From Chloroflexi bacterium 54-19 (GTDB lineage: Bacteria; Chloroflexota; Chloroflexia; Chloroheliales; Chloroheliaceae), in the NCBI GenBank assembly GCA_001898225.1, contig MKTJ01000040.1:1-64000 (forward strand): a DNA stretch of 64,000 bases, written 5' to 3'. The first letter of the stretch is position 1. Each line of letters opens with the position of its first letter. The position numbers were made by a program, and so were the translations under genes. Positions 35,262-45,100 of the stretch are shown in pieces. Below the pieces are notes generated by a model that worked only from the letters and a program-made list of their open reading frames with translations, was not told the origin of the DNA and ran no database searches.

Positions 35262-35828
35262 TTAACGCGCTTCCCAGTCTTCCCTGGTGATGGCGAAAAG
35301 GTAGTGGTCTTCCCAGTGGTCGTTCATTTTCAGATAGCGCAGGGCCAGCCCCTCCCGGCGAAACCCGGCTTTTTCCAGCACACGCTGCGACCCGGCATTT
35401 TTAAGCATGGTCGCGGCGGCAACCCGGTGCAAGCCCAGTTCTTCAAAGGCGAACTGCAAGAGGCGTTTAACAGCCCTGGTGGAATAGCCCCGCCCGTTGT
35501 AGGCTTCGGCCAGGAAGTAGCCAAGGTTACAGGTTTCGGCAAAGCCACGCATAATCCAGGAGAGGCGGTAGCGCCCGATTAACTGGTCGTTTTCGGCCAG
35601 GAACAGGCCGAACGCGTAAGCTTCGTCGGCCCTGGAGGCGTCCTGGTCGGCCCGGATGATATGGCCGATGCCTTCGGTGGTGTAAAAGCTGGCGGAGCGG
35701 GCTGGTTCCCAGGGTTTTAGAAAAGCCGCGTTATCCACGTAAAGTTTCAGGAGAGCGGGGACATCTTTTTCTTCAAGCAACCGGAGATAAATTTCGCCCA
35801 GGTCCAGGCGGAAATTGAGGTTTCGCAT
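35262..35828 (-). CDS. RimJ/RimL-type GNAT acetyltransferase
   Basis: 188 residues, typical RimJ/RimL length. Blocks: LYLRLLEEKDVPALLKL, the GNAT core NLGYFLAEAYNGRGYSTRAVKRL (acetyl-CoA loop NGRGYS) and HRVAAATMLKNAGSQRVLEKAGFRREGLAL. This class acetylates ribosomal proteins, peptide N-termini or small amines such as spermidine. It lies 18 bp downstream of the hybrid histidine kinase and is probably cotranscribed. Confidence 0.82.
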   Translation of the reverse strand: MRNLNFRLDLGEIYLRLLEEKDVPALLKLYVDNAAFLKPWEPARSASFYTTEGIGHIIRADQDASRADEAYAFGLFLAENDQLIGRYRLSWIMRGFAETCNLGYFLAEAYNGRGYSTRAVKRLLQFAFEELGLHRVAAATMLKNAGSQRVLEKAGFRREGLALRYLKMNDHWEDHYLFAITREDWEAR

Positions 35829-35846
35829 GGTAACAGAAAAGTCCTT

Positions 35847-38015
35847 TTAGCTGGCGGAGTCCAATACGCAGGGGATTGAGAAATAGAAAGTGCTGCCTTC
35901 ACCCTGGACGCTTTCGGCCCAGATACGCCCGCCGTGGGTTTCGACCACCAGCTTGCATAAAGCCAGGCCCAACCCGGTGCCGCTCCGATTTTTGGCGACA
36001 GTCGGCAACTGGGTAAACTTGTCAAAGATACGTTCGAGTTGGGTGGGCGGGATGCCCGGTCCCTGGTCGCGGATAGATACAAGCAAGGCTTTGAGTTGCC
36101 CGCCGCCCGCTTCCGCTGCTTTGCTCTGGTCGCGCAGGAAGGCTGTTGAGCCCCGCCGCAAGACGTTCGGGTCGAGGGCGGTCGTGGTGCCGCGCCGCCG
36201 GATTACTTCTTCGACCTGGGCGGTAATCTCAATATCGGTCCCTGCCGGGCTGAACCGGATGGCGTTCGAAAGCAGGTTGACGATGACCCGGCGCAATTTC
36301 TCACTATCCACCCGGATATGGATCGGCTGTTCCGGCACATCCACGTTGATAGAAAGCTGTTTTTCGTGGGCGGTAATAATGATCTGGGAAATACTGCCGG
36401 TAATCAGTTCTTCCAGGTTGATGACTTCCAGGTCGAGCGGCATCCGGCCCGCTTCCAGGCGGCTGACCTCGAGCAGGGCGTTTATCAGTTCGAGCAGGTT
36501 ATAGCAGTTACGCGAGACCTGTTCCATGAACTCGCGCTGGCGCTCCGAGTTCTCGTCAACGGCCTCGGATTCCTCCATCAGACTGCTGACCAGTTCGATA
36601 CCACCGATAATCGAGGTCAGCGGGCTGCGCAGGTCGTGGACCAGCATGCTGATAAAGTCGTCGCGGAGTTGTTCCAGTTCGCGCTGCTGGGTGGTGTCGT
36701 GAAAAACGTTCAGCCAGCCGATAATCCGGGCTGCGCCGTCCCGCACCGGCACGATAGCCCAGTCCACATAGCGCCGTTTGGGGTCATCAATGGTAATTTT
36801 TCGCTGGATATAGCCGTCCGGTTTGCGCCGCAAGTCTCGCAGGATATGGCCGACCAGTTCGGCGCTAAAACGAGGTTCGCTCTCGAAAGCCTCACCGAGC
36901 ATGTTCGCGACCACTTCAATCGGCTGGTCAAGCACCTGCTCCTGTTCCAGAAGCATCAATTCCGAGAAACGAGGGTTGCACAACACCACCCTGAAACTGC
37001 TATCGAGCATCAAAATGCCGTCCGTGACCGAGTTAAGAACCGCTTCAATCCGGTCGCGCTCCTGCATGACCTGTTCATAGAGCAGGGCGTTGCTGATGGC
37101 AATGGCGGCCTGGGGAGCCAGCAGGTTCAATAGACGCACATCGTTATCGTTAAAGGTGCGTTTGGTGTGGTCATCCATAATCCCCAACACACCGATTACC
37201 CGGCCCCCGGTAAAAAGAGGGACGTTCAGCAGGGCGGTAACATCTATGTCGTTCTGGTAGTTCTGGGCCCGCCCGCTCCACTCGGCATAGTTGTTGATGC
37301 GGAAGGGTTTGTTGGTGATAGCGACCAATCCAGCCGCGCCTTCGCCATAGTTGAGGGTACGCCCGATAAACGAGGACGCGGGCGGAATATTATATTCGGC
37401 CATGATGGTCAGTTTTTGCTCGTCCTCGTAGCAGAGATACAGAAAGGCGGCCTGGGCTTTTAAAAGCTGACAACTCCGGGCTGTAATGAGGTTGAGCAAC
37501 TCGGCCAGGGTCAATTGCGAACCCACTGCGAGGGCTGTTTCGTGGAGCATGCTCAATTCTTCCGCCCGGCGCTCGGTTTCCTGGTAATGCTGGGCTTTTT
37601 CCTCGGCAGCCGCCAATAGCGCGTCGGTGCTTCTTTTGAGTCGGATTAATGAGCGCGCCCGCGCGATAACTTCCAGGTGCTGAATTGGCTTTACCAGCAC
37701 ATCATCGGCCCCGGCTTCGAGACCGCGCAGTTTGTCGGCAACATCGGTGGTAATAAGGATAATCGGGGTGAAGCTGATTTTCGGGTCGGTCTTGAGGCGC
37801 TGGGTCAATTGAAAGCCGTTCAGGCCACCGGCGGTAATATCGGCCAGGACGAGGTCGGGGTTGGTAGCATAGATTTGTTCGAGGCCGCTCACCCCACCGG
37901 GCGCAATAGTAACATTATAACCTTCTCGTTTGAGTATCCGGCTCAAAACCGCGAGGTTATCTTCGTTGTTATCAATGATTAGGACGCGACCCGCAGGACT
38001 TTCTTCAATAACCAT
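35847..38015 (-). CDS. Hybrid sensor histidine kinase: receiver-GAF-PAS-HisKA-HATPase
   Basis: 722 residues. Domain order: receiver at the N-terminus (about 9-130, acceptor Asp59, acid pocket Asp15, Lys near 109), GAF (about 170-330), PAS/PAC (about 345-455; AVLNSVTDGILMLD, then GWLNVFHDTTQQRELE), HisKA with His460 in MLVHDLRSPL, and HATPase_c (N-box NLLSNAIRFSP, G1 DQGPGIPPTQLERIF, G2 SGTGLGLALC). About 45 residues of extra, charged sequence (RRRGTTTALDPNVLRRG) sit between N- and G1 boxes. Soluble. The N-terminal receiver means it is controlled by another kinase, and no membrane span is present. A GNAT follows on the same strand. Confidence 0.9.
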   Translation of the reverse strand: MVIEESPAGRVLIIDNNEDNLAVLSRILKREGYNVTIAPGGVSGLEQIYATNPDLVLADITAGGLNGFQLTQRLKTDPKISFTPIILITTDVADKLRGLEAGADDVLVKPIQHLEVIARARSLIRLKRSTDALLAAAEEKAQHYQETERRAEELSMLHETALAVGSQLTLAELLNLITARSCQLLKAQAAFLYLCYEDEQKLTIMAEYNIPPASSFIGRTLNYGEGAAGLVAITNKPFRINNYAEWSGRAQNYQNDIDVTALLNVPLFTGGRVIGVLGIMDDHTKRTFNDNDVRLLNLLAPQAAIAISNALLYEQVMQERDRIEAVLNSVTDGILMLDSSFRVVLCNPRFSELMLLEQEQVLDQPIEVVANMLGEAFESEPRFSAELVGHILRDLRRKPDGYIQRKITIDDPKRRYVDWAIVPVRDGAARIIGWLNVFHDTTQQRELEQLRDDFISMLVHDLRSPLTSIIGGIELVSSLMEESEAVDENSERQREFMEQVSRNCYNLLELINALLEVSRLEAGRMPLDLEVINLEELITGSISQIIITAHEKQLSINVDVPEQPIHIRVDSEKLRRVIVNLLSNAIRFSPAGTDIEITAQVEEVIRRRGTTTALDPNVLRRGSTAFLRDQSKAAEAGGGQLKALLVSIRDQGPGIPPTQLERIFDKFTQLPTVAKNRSGTGLGLALCKLVVETHGGRIWAESVQGEGSTFYFSIPCVLDSAS

Positions 38016-38060
38016 AAAATGCTTGTCTTGGCCGGATTAGTACCCAAAAAGATTAGCTCT

Positions 38061-38089
38061 ATTATATGGATTGCTTTTAAAATTAGCAA
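38061..38089 (-). promoter_or_regulatory. Promoter of the hybrid histidine kinase gene
   Basis: On the minus strand TTGCTA, 17 nt, perfect TATAAT; predicted start of transcription about 38054, 40 nt before the ATG. Confidence 0.65.
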
Positions 38090-38208
38090 CGCTCTAAAAT
38101 CAACCAAAAATACTATTTTCGGGAATTTTGCGCACAAAAACCACGGATTTAAAACGGCCTGGCGGCTTTCCCCCAAAATTAAGCCCGTTCTTTTTCGGAT
38201 AGAATTTA

Positions 38209-40581
38209 TTACTCCGTATCCCGCCGCATATGCTTGAGCATGTTGCGTAATTCCAGTTCGTTGGGGAAGGTTTCAACGGCCATATCCAGTAATAGGATGG
38301 CGAATTTCGGTTTGCCGACTTCCCGGTAAGCGGTGGCGAGGGCCTTGTACCCCAGCACCGGCATCTGTTCGAATTCCTCGACGGTGGCAAAGTCAAAGAG
38401 CGGGTCCTGTTCCACTACCCGTTTGAACTCCTCGGTGCTGGCGGCAAACCGCCCGGCGTAGGCGTAATCAATGGCCTGGCGGGCGTGCAGGGCCAGGCTA
38501 TCACCACTACCACCTTCAGGCTGGCCGAAAGCTGCGTCAAAACCACCCCGGCTATTGCCCGTCTCATTACTCCCGGCACGCGAACTACCGGGAGGGGTCG
38601 TCCCCTGGGTTGGCGTCTGGAAACCGGCGGTCGGATTAGAGCCAAACGACCCGGTCTTCCCGCTCGCAGTCGAGGGAGTGTCGCTGGTAGGGGTCCGGCC
38701 AAAGCTGCCTGTACTACCCGCGCCGGTCCCGGAAGGAGTTGTAAAGCCTTTCGTTGGGTCGTTGCCGGTGCTACCGCTGCCGGTCGGGGCAGGCCGGTTG
38801 GGCGTGGTCGGCTGGTTGATTGGTTTCACTACCGGCTCGGTGCGCTGGCTGGGCAGCGAAGTTTTGAACGGCGGCAAATCGGAGCCGGGCTGGGGCTGGA
38901 TAGGCCGCACCAGGGGTTCCGCGCCGGGCCGGTTGGAAAGGGGCCGGGGTGGCAGCGGCGAATCGCTACTATCCCCAAAAGGCGAAGTGTCATAATCGGG
39001 CGAGTTGTCCGTATCGAAATCCAGGCCTGCCTCGTCTTCAGGGATCTGGTCGAGTTTGTGGACCTCGCCGCTCCCAAAGACCCGCTGATTTTCACCCAGG
39101 TTGGAGGGACGGTAGGCCCCGGTATCGGTAAAGGGGTTTTGCCGGTTGCGCGGGGTGGCGGTGGTGCCTTTATCGTTGGCGGCGGCCTGCGACAGGCGCG
39201 TCTTCAGGTCGGGCGGGCTGTTCAGGGCCGGGGCCCGTTTCGGCGGTTTGGGAGTATCTTCTTCGTCATTCGAGCCGGGTTTGAGATAAGTCCAGAACTT
39301 GCGAAGACCATAAAGGGTCTTGGCGGCCCCATCTTCCAGGGCGTAGGCGAACTGGCGGCCCCGGTCACCGCCCAAGGGCGTAAACCGCAGCACTACATAG
39401 ACCAGGCCAAGCAGGATTAAGATTACCAGCAGGATAGTAAAGATGTTGATGCCACCCTTTTTAGAATTAGGGTCGTTACCGGACCCGCCATCGCCACTCC
39501 CGGCAGTCGGGGCAGGTGTCCCGGTCTGGTTTACCTGGGCGTTCAGAACGCTGTTATTGCTGCCGTTGAACACGAAAAGTTTATCGCCTTCGGGCCGCCC
39601 GATATAGTCGGCGGAAGTGGCGGCGGACGCCCCCTGCTGGATGGTTTGCAGGTAAGCCGGGTCTTTTAGCTGGGCAAACGAGTAGTTGAGCAGATTGGTC
39701 GGGTCGGCCCGGTAGCCTTCGGTTTGCTCACCCATCACGACCGTAATAACCGTGGTGCTATCCCTGGTGGCGCTGCCGACCAGGACGAGCCCGGCGTTAT
39801 CGGTGTAGCCAGGCTTGATGCCGTTGGCCCCTGGGTTGGCCTTCAGGTAAGGATTGTTCAGGTTGTTGAGGGCGTGCCCGGCGACGGTCGCGGTCTGAGT
39901 ACCGACAATCTGTTTGAGAAGCGGGTTTTTCAACAGGTACCACCCGCTAATTGCCAGGTCGAAGGGGCTGGAAACATGGCCGTCCTGGTCGAGGCCGTGC
40001 GGGTTGGCGTAGTGGCTGTCCAGCATCCCCAGTTGGGTGGCATAGCTGTTCATGCGGGCGACAAACTTGGTGATAGGGTCGCCCGGCCCGGCAATTTTAG
40101 CCCCGGCATAGCGGGCAATCGCCAGCGCGCCGTCGTTACCGCTGTTCATGAGGGTACCCCACAGCAAATCCTGGAAGGAGATGACCTCGCCTTCCGAGAG
40201 GGGGATACTGGCCTCACCGACCAGGTCGTCTTTGACAACTTTATAGGTTTCGCTAAGACTGACACCGGGGATAGAAAAAGCGGTAAGCACCGTCATAATC
40301 TTGGTGGTGCTTGCCATGGGCAGGGCTTTATGGATATTTTTGCCGTAGATAATCCGGCCTGAAGCCACGTCAACGGCAATAGCCGCCGGGGCGGCGACCT
40401 GGGGCGGGGCCAGTTCGGCGTAAACTGGGGCGGGGCGGAATAAGGTTAACCCCACCACTATTTGCAGGGCCAGGGCCAGCAACAAAGCCAGCCGGGCCAA
40501 GGTGGATTTAGTTGGTAAGACCGGGTGTACCGGAGCAGCAAGAGCTTTTGTGCTTTTTGGCTGTCGGGTGGCCTTGAGCAT
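38209..40581 (-). CDS. D-alanyl-D-alanine carboxypeptidase (S11) with membrane anchor and long disordered, TPR-like tail
   Basis: 790 residues from the Met at 40581. A long signal anchor is followed by a peptidase S11 domain (about 55-300) with Ser91-x-x-Lys94 (ASTTK), Ser147-Gly-Asn149 and, where KTG is expected, Lys256-Pro-Gly (KPG). It trims cell-wall stem pentapeptides. A C-terminal helix (about 365-390) is a second membrane anchor, giving an N-out topology. Then come about 300 disordered residues rich in Pro, Ser, Thr, Gly and Arg, and a helical TPR-like tail (GRFAASTEEFKRVVEQDPLF.. LATAYREVGKPKFAILLLDMAVE). The start is set at 40581 because a promoter at 40687-40715 excludes the longer frame. 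Confidence 0.85.
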   Translation of the reverse strand: MLKATRQPKSTKALAAPVHPVLPTKSTLARLALLLALALQIVVGLTLFRPAPVYAELAPPQVAAPAAIAVDVASGRIIYGKNIHKALPMASTTKIMTVLTAFSIPGVSLSETYKVVKDDLVGEASIPLSEGEVISFQDLLWGTLMNSGNDGALAIARYAGAKIAGPGDPITKFVARMNSYATQLGMLDSHYANPHGLDQDGHVSSPFDLAISGWYLLKNPLLKQIVGTQTATVAGHALNNLNNPYLKANPGANGIKPGYTDNAGLVLVGSATRDSTTVITVVMGEQTEGYRADPTNLLNYSFAQLKDPAYLQTIQQGASAATSADYIGRPEGDKLFVFNGSNNSVLNAQVNQTGTPAPTAGSGDGGSGNDPNSKKGGINIFTILLVILILLGLVYVVLRFTPLGGDRGRQFAYALEDGAAKTLYGLRKFWTYLKPGSNDEEDTPKPPKRAPALNSPPDLKTRLSQAAANDKGTTATPRNRQNPFTDTGAYRPSNLGENQRVFGSGEVHKLDQIPEDEAGLDFDTDNSPDYDTSPFGDSSDSPLPPRPLSNRPGAEPLVRPIQPQPGSDLPPFKTSLPSQRTEPVVKPINQPTTPNRPAPTGSGSTGNDPTKGFTTPSGTGAGSTGSFGRTPTSDTPSTASGKTGSFGSNPTAGFQTPTQGTTPPGSSRAGSNETGNSRGGFDAAFGQPEGGSGDSLALHARQAIDYAYAGRFAASTEEFKRVVEQDPLFDFATVEEFEQMPVLGYKALATAYREVGKPKFAILLLDMAVETFPNELELRNMLKHMRRDTE

Positions 40582-40686
40582 TAAACTTTTCAAGCGTATG
40601 TTGCTTTCTTTGAGACTGTGAGCCAGCTTTTTTTGGAAACCCCTGTCCCTTCGATTTGGTTGAAATAACCAGGCTCTCTTTGATTC

Positions 40687-40715
40687 ATGATAGCATATGC
40701 GTGGTACTGTGTCTA
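40687..40715 (-). promoter_or_regulatory. Promoter of the carboxypeptidase gene
   Basis: Minus-strand TAGACA, 17 nt, TATCAT. It implies a 5' leader of about 100 nt and a start codon no further upstream than about 40680. Confidence 0.5.
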
Positions 40716-40778
40716 GCATTTAGGGGTCTGGCTTTACATATCCCCTACCGCCGGAGCCGCTTTCCGGTCAGGGTTCGG

Positions 40779-40807
40779 TTGACAGTCGCGCCATCTTCGC
40801 GTAGAAT
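40779..40807 (+). promoter_or_regulatory. Promoter of the DUF4446 gene
   Basis: TTGACA (40779-40784), 17 nt, TAGAAT (40802-40807). Confidence 0.7.
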
Positions 40808-40892
40808 CAGCCCAATCCGCCCGGACAAATGCTTCCGGTGTGACTAAATTTTGCAGTTTAGAAACTGGTCTCTACAGGAGAATACACTTGGC

Positions 40893-41423
40893 ATGACCCC
40901 ATTTCAGGAATTTTTCCAGAATTACGGCCCTTATTTATGGTTAGTTTTGTTATTGCTGTTTCTGGGGCTGGCATACATGTTTTATCGCTTCCAGAGCCGC
41001 TATCGCAAAGATTACCAGCAACTCGACGCGCTGCTTCGCTCTAACGGAGGCGAGGGGGGCCTGGAAAAATTGCTCGAACGTCTTTCCAGCCTGGAACGAG
41101 ATGCCGCCATGCTCGATGTGATGCAGACGGTCGTGCGCGAACTGGAACTGCGCCAGAACCAGTCTTTCCAGTCAGTCGGCCTGGTCCGGTTCAACCCCTT
41201 TACCGATATGGGGGGCGACCAGAGTTTCGCCCTGTCTATCGTGGATAGTTACGGCAACGGGTTTGTCTTGAGCAGTCTGCATGGCCGCACCGCCACCAGG
41301 GTTTACGCCAAGACAGTCCGCCGGGGCCAGTCCACCCAGACCGTTTCCGCCGAGGAGCAGGCCGCGATTGACCAGGCCATGCGCTTCCAGCAACTTCCAC
41401 CCGATACGCCCATCCAGGCTTAA
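40893..41423 (+). CDS. DUF4446 family membrane-anchored protein
   Basis: 176 residues. One transmembrane helix (about 14-35, YLWLVLLLLFLGLAYMFYRF), a cytoplasmic coiled-coil (about 40-85, LEKLLERLSSLERDA), then a conserved globular part: VGLVRFNPFTDMGGDQSFALSIVDSYGNGFVLSSLHGR and RVYAKTVRRGQS. This is the DUF4446 signature; its function is not known, but it is widespread in Firmicutes and Chloroflexi. The ATG at 40893 is used because AGGAG lies 11 nt upstream; the TTG at 40851 would add a signal-free extension. It ends 3 bp from the next convergent gene. Confidence 0.85.
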   Translation: MTPFQEFFQNYGPYLWLVLLLLFLGLAYMFYRFQSRYRKDYQQLDALLRSNGGEGGLEKLLERLSSLERDAAMLDVMQTVVRELELRQNQSFQSVGLVRFNPFTDMGGDQSFALSIVDSYGNGFVLSSLHGRTATRVYAKTVRRGQSTQTVSAEEQAAIDQAMRFQQLPPDTPIQA

Positions 41424-41426
41424 TCA

Positions 41427-42173
41427 TTAATTAGTATGTTGGGCTAAATCCCAGGCTTGGGGAATAGCTTCGGTTAACCACCACTCCCAGAACTCTAGCC
41501 GTTTTTGCGCGTCAAATCTAACATTGACGAGTCCTTTATATCCTACTAATACAGCCCATCCACCAGGAGCATTTTCATCTATCGCGCTCCACGCCTTTGC
41601 AGACCAGGCTGCAAAATCAAAAGAAGTGTTGGTTTCGTCGTCATTTATATTGATAAATTTTTTACTCTGAATTTGAGAATTAATTCGCCATAAACCAATT
41701 AACGCCATTGCTAGAGTTTCTTCACTACTCACACTTACACAATAAGCGTTGTAGCTAAAATCCCATTCTAAAGACCCCACCGTAGCATGAGAGTTAGATA
41801 ACAATATAGATGCCTCTTTAGGATTCATTGTGCGTGTTAATAAAGCCTTGGTTGCCTCTAGCAAAATTATTGTTACATTCGTTGTTTCAGGGTCTTCTTT
41901 ATGTATTCTAACCCATTCTTTTTCCCATAAAGGTAAAACTTTTTGAACACTCACAATAGCCAAATGTGCTAAAGCCAAATCTGCCACGGACAAATCTAAA
42001 TTGCCTGACTCAATCTGCTCGTTAACTTTGATAAAATCCATTTCATGATTTGATGTCCCAAAACTCCTATAAAGGCTAAGCCGCTCAAGAGGTTTCAAAT
42101 GATGCTGAGGGTCATCTCTTACAGCTTCCAAAAATTGGTCAATTAAATGCTGTGTTATCTCCGGTAGTTCCAT
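41427..42173 (-). CDS. AT-rich hypothetical protein next to the helicase-nuclease
   Basis: 248 residues, soluble and acidic, helical by appearance (LALAHLAIVSVQKVLPLWEKEW; NPKEASILLSNSHATVGSLE). I do not recognise the family; the layout of a VLPLWE-like helix before an acidic ARxA-type segment recalls immunity/Imm5-like proteins only weakly. The start is 21 nt past the helicase stop and on the same strand, so the two are likely cotranscribed. Base composition is clearly more AT-rich than both neighbours, a sign of separate origin. ATG start, weak ribosome site. Confidence 0.6.
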   Translation of the reverse strand: MELPEITQHLIDQFLEAVRDDPQHHLKPLERLSLYRSFGTSNHEMDFIKVNEQIESGNLDLSVADLALAHLAIVSVQKVLPLWEKEWVRIHKEDPETTNVTIILLEATKALLTRTMNPKEASILLSNSHATVGSLEWDFSYNAYCVSVSSEETLAMALIGLWRINSQIQSKKFININDDETNTSFDFAAWSAKAWSAIDENAPGGWAVLVGYKGLVNVRFDAQKRLEFWEWWLTEAIPQAWDLAQHTN

Positions 42174-42194
42174 TTAATATTTAACAGCCTATAT

Positions 42195-45100
42195 TTAGGC
42201 CGGGGGCTCGACGGGCTGGTTGCCCCAGACCTCGACCCGCTGCCCTTCGATTTCGCCCTGCCAGAGCGGGACGGTGCAGGTGTGGCGGAGCAGGTTCTTC
42301 CAGATCTGGCTGTTGGCGAAGGCAGACTCTTCCGGGCTGAACAGGGTAAAGATAGATTGCGCGGCTACCAGGATCATCTTGCGTTTGGCCCGGCTGATAG
42401 CGACCGTCAGCCGCCGAGGGTCGTAGAGAAATTCTCCGGCCTGTAACAGGTAGTCCTTGTCGCTTTCGGTCGCGCTCACCAGGATTACTTCACGTTCACC
42501 TCCCTGGAAGCGTTCGACCGTGTCCACCGCCGCCGCGACCGGGAACTCGTCCGCCTCGCTGGCAGGTTTGATACGGGCCAGGAGTTGTTGCAAGGCCGCC
42601 CGCTGGGCCCGGTGCGGTACCACCACGCCCATACCTTCCTGGGCATCCAGGCCGTAAAGATTGGCGAGACTTTCCAGGATAGGTTCGATAAGGACTTGCT
42701 CGAAGGGGTTGCGGGTCTGGCTCTGCCCTTCGTTGTGGGTGACGACCACCAGGGGATAGGCCGGGTTTAGGACGGCGGCCAGGAACGGCCCGGCGGGGTC
42801 TTTCCCGGCCAACAAATCCTGTTTGAGCGAGTGGTAAGCGATAGAATCTTTCGAATAAATCTCGCGGCGCAGGAATTCGGCCATCGCGGCGTGCAGCCGG
42901 AACGAACGGGCAAACTTGATGACCGGGGGCGGCGGGTCCAGGGCCATGAGAGTCTCGAAAAGTGACTGGTAGGACTTGTATTCTTTAAAAGTCCGGCGCG
43001 CTTCGCCCTCCCAGTCGTGCTTGATAATAGGCGGCATCTGGCGGTGGTCGCCCACCACGATAAGCTGGCCGCTCACCTTGAGGGTAAGGGCTGCCATGCA
43101 CGCTTCCGGCAAGTTCATCTGCGAGGCTTCGTCCAGCACCAGGCAGTCGGCGAATTGCTGGGTGAAAATGCTCCCCTTTTTCTCGCGCATGCCGTAAATC
43201 CCGCCGGGGGTCGCCGCCGCCACGCACCAGGGCGTCGAAAGCAAAGTTTGACGGTTGGTCGGCTCGCCCTTGGCTTTATCGCCATCTTTAGTAAGGTTGA
43301 TTATGCCCGGTCGCTCGTCTTTGCGCCCTGCTATCCGGTAAAGCGGTATATCTAGCAGGCGCAGGTCGAAATACCGGTCGAACAATTCCGGCTGCTGCTG
43401 GCGCAACCAGGCCAGTTTTTGCTGCACTTCCAGGACATTTTCCAGAAGGACATCGGTGGCGGCGTGGGTCTTACAGGCCAGCACCACCCGGCCATCCTGG
43501 TTGGCCGAAAGGGCGGCTTGCAGGCGGGCAAAGACCGCGAACCCGGTCGAGTAACTTTTGCCGGTGCCGGGCGGTCCCTGCACCAGGATAACCGGGTCGG
43601 CCAGGTGGCCGCCGATGTAGGCTTGCTTGCTTTCCTCGAAGCCGTGCAGGAGACCATGTTCCTCGAAGGCTTGCAGCCCGGCCAGGAAACGGGCCTGTCC
43701 TTCCAGGCTGGCTTCAGTCCGGGGTAAAGGCTGGTTGGAGGGGTGGGCCAACCGGTTATAGAGCGTGTTCGAGCCGGTCGAAGGCTGGTCTTCCAGTTCC
43801 GCCAGCCCTTCGGTTACCTGTAAATTCCAGTAGGTATACCAGTTATTTATGTCGGGGTCGAGGGTATAGAACTGGTCGGCCACCAGGGGTTTGTCCATAG
43901 CCCCAAAGACATAGCCTTTGGCAGCAGCATTGGAAAAAGATTTTTGGGGCGTTACCTCGACAAAGGCGGTAGCGTCCTGGCCCGCCTGGCCCGGTTCAAG
44001 AGTTATCTTTTCGATGGTGACGCGCATGCCGTAGAGCATCTGCTTGGGGGTCGGCGTGTTCGGGGTCCGTTCTTCCGGCGGCAGGCGTTCGTCCGAGGTC
44101 CAGCGCGGAAAAATAATAACCGTATCGCCTTCGCGCAGATTGCTCAGGGCTAAAATTTCTTCGGGTGGGCACCAGACCCCGGCGGTTTCGAGCCGTAGCT
44201 TGAAGCTCATCCCTTCCTGCGACCATTCGCTTTCGGCTTTTTGGGCTGCCGGAAGCATGACTTTTTTAGCGTTCGGGTTGGCCGCTTTGTAATCGGCCCG
44301 GTACTTCTGGCCGAGGTTGTAACGCCGCAGGTTGTCGCGGTTGCGTTCGGCGGTGGCGGCGTCCTGGTCGCTTTCGAGATAGCGCACCAGCAACGTTTCA
44401 CCCATCAAGACCCGGCGTTCGGGTGCGAGGTTGCGAGTGGATTTCCAGGCTCCCAGCTCGACGTGCCGTTCGATGGTGACGAACTCTTGCAGGGCGTGAG
44501 CGAGGGTGCGGGCCTTTTGCTCGAAGGTCGCCAGGTCGGGCAGGTTAAAGGCGGTCTTTTCGGTCAGGTGGTTACCCTTAAAGCTTTTAGCAACCCACTC
44601 GATAGCTTCCAACCGCCGGACCTCGAACCCGCTGATTAAAGAAAGGGTGGCAGTCCGGTAGTGAGTGAAGGTGTCGGACTCGCCGGTGGGCGGTCCCGGC
44701 AAATCGTCCCAGGCGGCGTAGACGTATTCCAGGGGAATAAGGCTGCTAAAGCGGGCGCGATTGGTGTACCAGGCCGAGGTGCCCGGCTCGGTGGTAGCCT
44801 CGTCGAGCCTGCCCCAGAAGTCAAAGAGGTGTTCCTTGAAAATCTCGCGGTAATCGGTCCCTTCGCGCCAGTTGAATTTGAGATAGGCCGCTACCGCCTG
44901 CAAGGACTGGCAGACCATCGGGAAATTCTTCAACTCGCGGATTTCGTTTTCGAGATAAGAGACGAGCGGCGAATCGAAGGCCGCCAGTTGGGTCAGGAAA
45001 TCGTAGAGCGGGGTCGCGCCCAGGATGCCTTGCAGGTGGCGGGACAGCCCTTCCAGCAGGGTTTGCTGGGCCCATTTGTCATAGAAAACCAGGTGAATCG

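Larger units (their letters stand above)
40582..40892. other. Divergent promoter region, carboxypeptidase and DUF4446 genes
   Basis: 311 bp containing a minus promoter (40687-40715) and a plus promoter (40779-40807). No gene. Confidence 0.5.

Noticed and set aside
36318-37133. 271-codon plus-strand frame in the histidine kinase
   Set aside because: Antisense shadow of clear GAF/PAS/HisKA domains.
38485-39420. 311-codon plus-strand frame across the carboxypeptidase tail
   Set aside because: Antisense of the low-complexity tail; Gly/Arg-rich, no start signal.
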